A stretch of 10,234 bases of DNA. Origin: Pseudomonadota bacterium. GTDB taxonomy: Bacteria > Desulfobacterota > JADFVX01. Both the position numbers and the translations under genes were made by a program. Positions 6,207 through 10,234 of this stretch are shown piece after piece (the first letter of the stretch is position 1; every line of letters begins with the position of its first letter). The stretch lies in assembly GCA_015222555.1 (NCBI GenBank), contig JADFVM010000378.1, positions 1-10,234 of the forward strand. The letters are read 5' to 3'. The notes under the pieces are model-generated. The model ran no database searches. It was given only the letters and a program-made list of their open reading frames with translations, and had not been told where the DNA came from.

Positions 6207-7898
6207 TCAGAACTTCCTCGATCGAATGATAACAATGGCCAGCATAAGACCAAAGAAACCTGCGATGGCATAACCTAAAAATCCCAACAAAGGAAAACCG
6301 AATAATAGCGGACCCTTTCCCGTCATCATAATCAGCGATGAACCGATAATGAGCGCTGCAATAATGAGACCGAGAGAAATCCGGTTGCTGGAGCGGTCAA
6401 CTTCATCAACGAGGTTTTCAAGTCCCACGTGGACAAAATCAATGGTAAACTTGTCATTCACCATTTTTTTCATGAGCTGCCTTATCTGACCCGGCAGAAC
6501 TCTGGCCGTCCTGTCAATTTCATGAGCCACGCCCAGAAAATCCTTGCTCATTTTCTTAGGGGAATACCAGAGTTTGATTAGCTCATGGGCATACCGTTCT
6601 CCCGTCTCCAGCATGTTAAAATCCGGATCAAGCTGCCGGACAAGCCCTTCGAGCTCCATAATACATTTATCAAGCAAAGCCAGCTCTGTGGGAAGTTTGA
6701 CATTATAATTTGCGGCAATCCTCGTATAGTCAAGCAAGAGTTTACCCAGTTTAGCCTCTTTGATCGGTTTGGCCAGATAGGTATCCAGGAGATCATGGTA
6801 ATCTCTTTTAAAGCCCTGGAGATCTGTTTTTTCAGGAACAATACCCATATCCAGATAGGTTTCTATCAGCAGGTTATCATCGCCACGGACGGTAGCTAAT
6901 AATATATTGGCCAGGTTCTCAGCCATTTCGTCTGATACCCTGCCGACAATGCCGAAATCAACGAGTGAAACACTATTTTCATCGATAACAAAAATGTTTC
7001 CGGCATGAAGATCACCATGAAAGATGCCATGCTTGAAGACCTGCGTAAAGAAAATATCTGTCATTAGGCGCGCAATTTTTTTGCCGTCAATGCCCCTTTC
7101 TGCCAGTGTTTCAATGTCATCAATTCTTGTCCCTTCGGCACGTCCAATCGTTAAAATCTTATCCGTTGTCTGGTTCCAGGAAACACGGGGTATAGCTACC
7201 CGGCTATCGTCGCTGAAATTCTTATAGAATTTGACCATATTGCTCGCCTCAGCCGTAAAGTCAATTTCGCGATTGATAGTTCTTGAAAACTCTTCTACCA
7301 GTCCCACCGGATTATAAAGTCTTGATTCTGTCACATACTTTTCAAGCAGTTTGGCCATGATAAACATGAGTTCAATGTCGGACTTGATAATCCGTTCTAT
7401 ATGCGGTCTTTGAACCTTGGCGACAACAGGGGTTCCATCGGGGAGAACTGCATTATGGACCTGGGCAATTGAAGCGGCAGCAACGGGCTTTGGATCGAAG
7501 TCGGAGAATACATCGGAAAGGGGGGCGTTAAATTCAGATTCAAGGACTCGCTTCACCTCTTCAAAGGGGAAAGGAGGCACTTCATCCATCAGCTTTCTAA
7601 ATTCTTCCGCCATTTCATCGGGGACCAGATCTGGCCGTGAGGCGATGAGTTGACCCAGCTTAATGAAAGTAGGCCCCAGCTCCTCAAAGGCACATCTTAA
7701 CCGGTGTGAAATAGACAGGACCTCTTTTTTCTCTGAAATTCGTTTTTTTACCAGCCTTTTGTGTATAGGAAAAAGGAGGTGGAGATGGACGCGCTCCATG
7801 AGTCCGTACAGGCCATGACGCATAAAGATACCAACAATTCCCCTGAGACGGCGAACATTGCGGTATGTTAGGTTTATTTTTCTAAAGGGGTGTATCAT
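6207..7898 (-). CDS. ubiB: ABC1/UbiB-family atypical protein kinase-like ATPase
   Basis: UbiB-family proteins are membrane-anchored ATPases with a protein-kinase-like fold needed for ubiquinone (and in some bacteria possibly other quinone) biosynthesis; the exact substrate is not settled. From the ATG at 7898 the protein has 563 residues. Visible family marks are KLGQ near residue 80 (the KxGQ motif), the alanine-rich AAASIAQVH at 140-148 replacing the glycine loop, the Lys of VAKVQRP near 161, NREIDF near 209-214 (ExD motif), the catalytic HGDLHAGN at 294-301 and DFG at 314-316. Two hydrophobic segments end the protein (about 508-525 and 531-556), followed by RSRKF. Start: a TTG at 7904 would overlap the rnr stop, while the ATG at 7898 begins two bases after it; neither has a clear Shine-Dalgarno, suggesting translational coupling to rnr. 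No other quinone gene is in view, so a menaquinone role is only possible. Confidence 0.92.
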   Translation of the reverse strand: MIHPFRKINLTYRNVRRLRGIVGIFMRHGLYGLMERVHLHLLFPIHKRLVKKRISEKKEVLSISHRLRCAFEELGPTFIKLGQLIASRPDLVPDEMAEEFRKLMDEVPPFPFEEVKRVLESEFNAPLSDVFSDFDPKPVAAASIAQVHNAVLPDGTPVVAKVQRPHIERIIKSDIELMFIMAKLLEKYVTESRLYNPVGLVEEFSRTINREIDFTAEASNMVKFYKNFSDDSRVAIPRVSWNQTTDKILTIGRAEGTRIDDIETLAERGIDGKKIARLMTDIFFTQVFKHGIFHGDLHAGNIFVIDENSVSLVDFGIVGRVSDEMAENLANILLATVRGDDNLLIETYLDMGIVPEKTDLQGFKRDYHDLLDTYLAKPIKEAKLGKLLLDYTRIAANYNVKLPTELALLDKCIMELEGLVRQLDPDFNMLETGERYAHELIKLWYSPKKMSKDFLGVAHEIDRTARVLPGQIRQLMKKMVNDKFTIDFVHVGLENLVDEVDRSSNRISLGLIIAALIIGSSLIMMTGKGPLLFGFPLLGFLGYAIAGFFGLMLAIVIIRSRKF

Positions 7899-7900
7899 TT

Positions 7901-10012
7901 TCAAGCCAGTTTAAAGTCGATTTGTCTTTTTTCCACATCAACCCTGTCCACATAGACTGTAATCTCATCGCCAATACGAAAGGTCTTTCCCCGCCGCTCA
8001 CCCGTAAGCATGTGTCCTTTTTCATCATAGAGATAATAATCGTCGTGCAGGGAGGTGACATGAATCAGACCTTCCACAAATAGCTCTTCCAACTCAACAA
8101 AAAGTCCAAAGGACGTCACGCCTGTAATAAAACCTGAATAGGTTTCTCCAACCTTGTCTACCATAAAACCGGTTTTCAAGAAAGAGACTATTTCTCTTTC
8201 CGCCTCCATGGCCCTCCTCTCCCTCGTTGACGTCTCCTCGCCCACGATCCGAAGCTGTTCCTTTTCTTTATCACGTGACGCATCATCGAGCCTCTTATGA
8301 GTCAGCGCTTTTTTTAAAATCCTGTGGACAACAAGATCAGGGTATCGTCGAATGGGTGAAGTAAAGTGACAGTATTCTTTTGATGCCAGACCAAAATGCC
8401 CTACGTTCACAGGATTGTATTCAGCCTGTTTCATGGAGCGCAGAAGCACGTGGTTAATCGTCCTTTCTTCCGGTTTTCCCGACACCTCGCCTAAAACACG
8501 GCTAAGCTCTTTTGCCGATGTTTTTTCCCCTTTCATATGATAGCCGAAGTTGTGAATAAATTCTTTAAAGTCAGAAATCTTTTCCTCTTCCGGCTCATCG
8601 TGAACCCTGTAGAGAAGAGGTCTTTTTTTCCTGGTCAAATAGGAGGCGACAGCCTCATTGGTGGCCAGCATAAACTCCTCTATAATCATATGGGCCAGGT
8701 TTCTTTCAGAGCGGACTATCGCCTCAACTCCGCCCTGAATATCCAGAACGATCTGTGCCTCCGGCAGGTCAAAATCAATGCAGCCCCTGTTTTTTCGATA
8801 ACTTTTCAACCAATCGCAAAGTTCTTCCATCGTGTTTAGGTGCTGCAATATGGAGGCGTACTTTTCTTTAAGTGAACCATCTCCATCGACAAGTATCTTC
8901 TTCACAATGGTGTAGGTAAGCCTGAAATTACTGTTAATGACGGAGGGATAAAATGATTTATCCACACATTGCCCTTTGTCATTAAATTCCATCTCAGCAG
9001 TAAAGGCAAGGCGATCGACTTCAGGATTGAGACTGCAAATACCATTGGATAGATTTTCAGGCAACATCGGTATGCACCGGTCGGGGAAATAGACACTCGT
9101 GCTTCTGGCATAGGCCTCTTTATCAAGAGCACTTCCTTCTTTAACATAGTGACTTACATCGGCAATGGAAACCCAGAGCCTGATATTTCCGTTTTTCTCC
9201 CGCCTCACAGCAACGGCATCGTCAAAATCACGGGCAGTTTCACCGTCGATGGTAACGGTGGTCATCTGGCGCAGGTCAACCCGTTTTGCCACATCAGACT
9301 CACTGACTGCCTCACCCGCCTTTATAGCCTCTTCCACGACTTCGTCGGGAAAGACCGCCGGCAGGTTAAATTCTGCAATGACAGATTGAATTTCTACCTC
9401 TGCATTGTCAGGTGAACCCAGGACCTGAATGATCCGCCCTTCAGGGCTTCGATTATTTGATGGGTAAACGCTGATCTCTGCCACAACCAGTTCACCATCT
9501 TCAGCGCCCATAGACTCATCTTTCGGGATATAGATATCATGTGTGATCCTTAATTCCCGGGGGACGACGTAGCCAAACTTTTTCCCCTTCTCATAACGGC
9601 CCACCACGGTTTTATGGGCTCTTTCAAGAACACGAATGATAGAACCCTCTCTTTTCCCCCCCGGCTTTGTCCCTTCGACCCTGGCTGTGACGCGGTCGCC
9701 GTGCATTGCGTCTTTAAGCTTTCTCCCGTTGACATAAACATCCTTTTCATCCCCTCCGGGCATAACAAAGCCATATCCATCGGGATGGCCCTGAAGGATG
9801 CCGGTAACGAGATTCATCTTTGAAGGAATGCCATAACGCCCCCCCCTGATCTTGACGAGATCACTGGAATTCACCATTCCGTTAAGAAGACGTTTTAATT
9901 CCTGCCGCTCATCTCTTGCGATTCCAAGATAGTTTTGAATTTCCTTAACAAGGAGGGGACGGCCTGCCTGGTCCCTTAAGAACTTTAATATTTCTGTTTT
10001 TTTTAATCGCAT
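7901..10012 (-). CDS. rnr: Ribonuclease R (RNase II/RNB family 3'-5' exoribonuclease)
   Basis: RNase R degrades structured RNA processively from the 3' end in the cytoplasm and takes part in rRNA and mRNA quality control. The 703 residues show, in order, an N-terminal winged-helix-like region (about 1-62, KKTEILKFLRDQAGRPL), two cold-shock/OB domains (about 67-200; GYGFV at 79-83 and FGYVVP at 146-151), the RNB catalytic domain (about 245-570) and a C-terminal S1 domain (about 621-700, YSGFITGVTSFGLFVEL). The metal-binding aspartates are in TIDGETARDFDDA: D256, D262, D264 and D265. Y308 in SVYFP and the CHFTSPIRRYPDLVVHR block (548-564) are also family-typical. The protein stops right after S1, lacking the long lysine-rich tail of the E. 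coli enzyme. The ATG at 10012 has AAGGA six bases upstream. ubiB follows at once, and a tRNA-Leu diverges upstream. Confidence 0.97.
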   Translation of the reverse strand: MRLKKTEILKFLRDQAGRPLLVKEIQNYLGIARDERQELKRLLNGMVNSSDLVKIRGGRYGIPSKMNLVTGILQGHPDGYGFVMPGGDEKDVYVNGRKLKDAMHGDRVTARVEGTKPGGKREGSIIRVLERAHKTVVGRYEKGKKFGYVVPRELRITHDIYIPKDESMGAEDGELVVAEISVYPSNNRSPEGRIIQVLGSPDNAEVEIQSVIAEFNLPAVFPDEVVEEAIKAGEAVSESDVAKRVDLRQMTTVTIDGETARDFDDAVAVRREKNGNIRLWVSIADVSHYVKEGSALDKEAYARSTSVYFPDRCIPMLPENLSNGICSLNPEVDRLAFTAEMEFNDKGQCVDKSFYPSVINSNFRLTYTIVKKILVDGDGSLKEKYASILQHLNTMEELCDWLKSYRKNRGCIDFDLPEAQIVLDIQGGVEAIVRSERNLAHMIIEEFMLATNEAVASYLTRKKRPLLYRVHDEPEEEKISDFKEFIHNFGYHMKGEKTSAKELSRVLGEVSGKPEERTINHVLLRSMKQAEYNPVNVGHFGLASKEYCHFTSPIRRYPDLVVHRILKKALTHKRLDDASRDKEKEQLRIVGEETSTRERRAMEAEREIVSFLKTGFMVDKVGETYSGFITGVTSFGLFVELEELFVEGLIHVTSLHDDYYLYDEKGHMLTGERRGKTFRIGDEITVYVDRVDVEKRQIDFKLA

Positions 10013-10085
10013 TGAATTCCTTTTTTTAAAGAGACACAGATAAAAGTGAACACCGTGATTGCTTCTTTCTGTGTCAACATTGAAC

Positions 10086-10113
10086 TTGACTTTTTCCCCG
10101 ATATAAGTATAGT
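10086..10113 (+). promoter_or_regulatory. Promoter of tRNA-Leu
   Basis: TTGACT (10086-10091) and TATAGT (10108-10113) are separated by 16 bases, reading towards the tRNA. The expected start is near 10120, about 30 bases before the mature tRNA 5' end. Its -10 box overlaps the rnr -10 box on the opposite strand. Activity is inferred from sequence only. Confidence 0.6.
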
Positions 10114-10134
10114 TTATAGGCTTTCTCTTTGCAA
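10106..10134 (-). promoter_or_regulatory. Promoter of rnr-ubiB
   Basis: On the minus strand, TTGCAA (10134-10129) and TATACT (10111-10106) are 17 bases apart. The expected start near 10099 gives an rnr leader of about 85 bases. The -10 box shares four bases with the divergent tRNA promoter. Another TTGACA occurs nearer the gene on the same strand (around 10072-10077) but has no good -10 partner at 16-18 bases. Confidence 0.55.
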
Positions 10135-10152
10135 CAAAGATAGAGGAAACCT

Positions 10153-10234
10153 GCCCAGGTGGCGGAATTGGTAGACGCGCTAGGTTCAGGGTCTAGTGGG
10201 AGTATTCCTGTGCTGGTTCGATTCCAGTCCTGGG
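10153..10234 (+). tRNA. tRNA-Leu(CAG), 3' end cut by window edge
   Basis: The sequence closely follows the bacterial tRNA-Leu pattern. The acceptor strand GCCCAGG (10153-10159) pairs with CCTGGG at the window end, which lacks only the last pairing C, the discriminator base and any CCA. The D-arm region reads TGGCGGAATTGGTAGACGC. The anticodon stem CTAGG/TCTAG encloses TTCAGGG, giving anticodon CAG, which reads CUG leucine codons. A long variable arm (GGGAGTATTCC), typical of class II tRNAs, and a T-arm GCTGG-TTCGATT-CCAGT follow. It is the only plus-strand gene found and diverges from rnr. Confidence 0.95.

Overview
The window is a stretch of bacterial chromosome made of housekeeping genes, almost all read leftwards on the minus strand. 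Leftwards from the right end, the minus-strand order is rnr (RNase R), ubiB (ABC1/UbiB kinase-like), dapB (dihydrodipicolinate reductase), a GcvR-like double-ACT protein, a CDGSH/FMN glutamate-synthase-like fusion, lysS (lysyl-tRNA synthetase) and the first 260 codons of a LolC/LolE-type permease. One plus-strand gene, a tRNA-Leu(CAG), is cut by the right edge. There is no transposase, phage gene, CRISPR array or plasmid function. The lysS-lolC order, the short RNase R without a long lysine-rich tail, moderate base composition and many small palindromic repeats suggest a Gram-negative bacterium of deltaproteobacterial (Desulfobacterota) type. The outer membrane follows from Lol; the phylum is only an inference.

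Region by region: 1-2298 is a lysS-lolC operon whose stop and start codons abut (TAA then ATG), driven by a near-consensus sigma70-type promoter at 2336-2364. 2299-2692 is a spacer with that promoter and one copy of a hairpin-forming dispersed repeat. 2693-5701 holds dapB, the double-ACT gene and the CDGSH/FMN oxidoreductase, closely spaced (80 and 40 bp gaps) and plausibly co-transcribed. 5702-6206 is a repeat-rich spacer containing a 160-bp MITE-like inverted-repeat element just upstream of dapB, a possible dapB promoter beyond it, a second copy of the dispersed repeat and a third G/C-rich hairpin. 6207-10012 is the tightly packed rnr-ubiB pair. 10013-10152 is a divergent promoter region in which the -10 boxes for rnr (left) and the tRNA (right) overlap.

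Functionally the genes cover translation (lysS, tRNA-Leu), RNA turnover (rnr), lysine/diaminopimelate synthesis (dapB), lipoprotein export (lolC), quinone-linked metabolism (ubiB) and a nitrogen/amino-acid redox module of unknown reaction (ACT protein plus CDGSH/FMN fusion). The least ordinary things are that fusion protein, where two CDGSH [2Fe-2S] motifs precede a GltS-type FMN/[3Fe-4S] domain, the modular repeat families in the two large spacers, and the symmetric bidirectional promoter.
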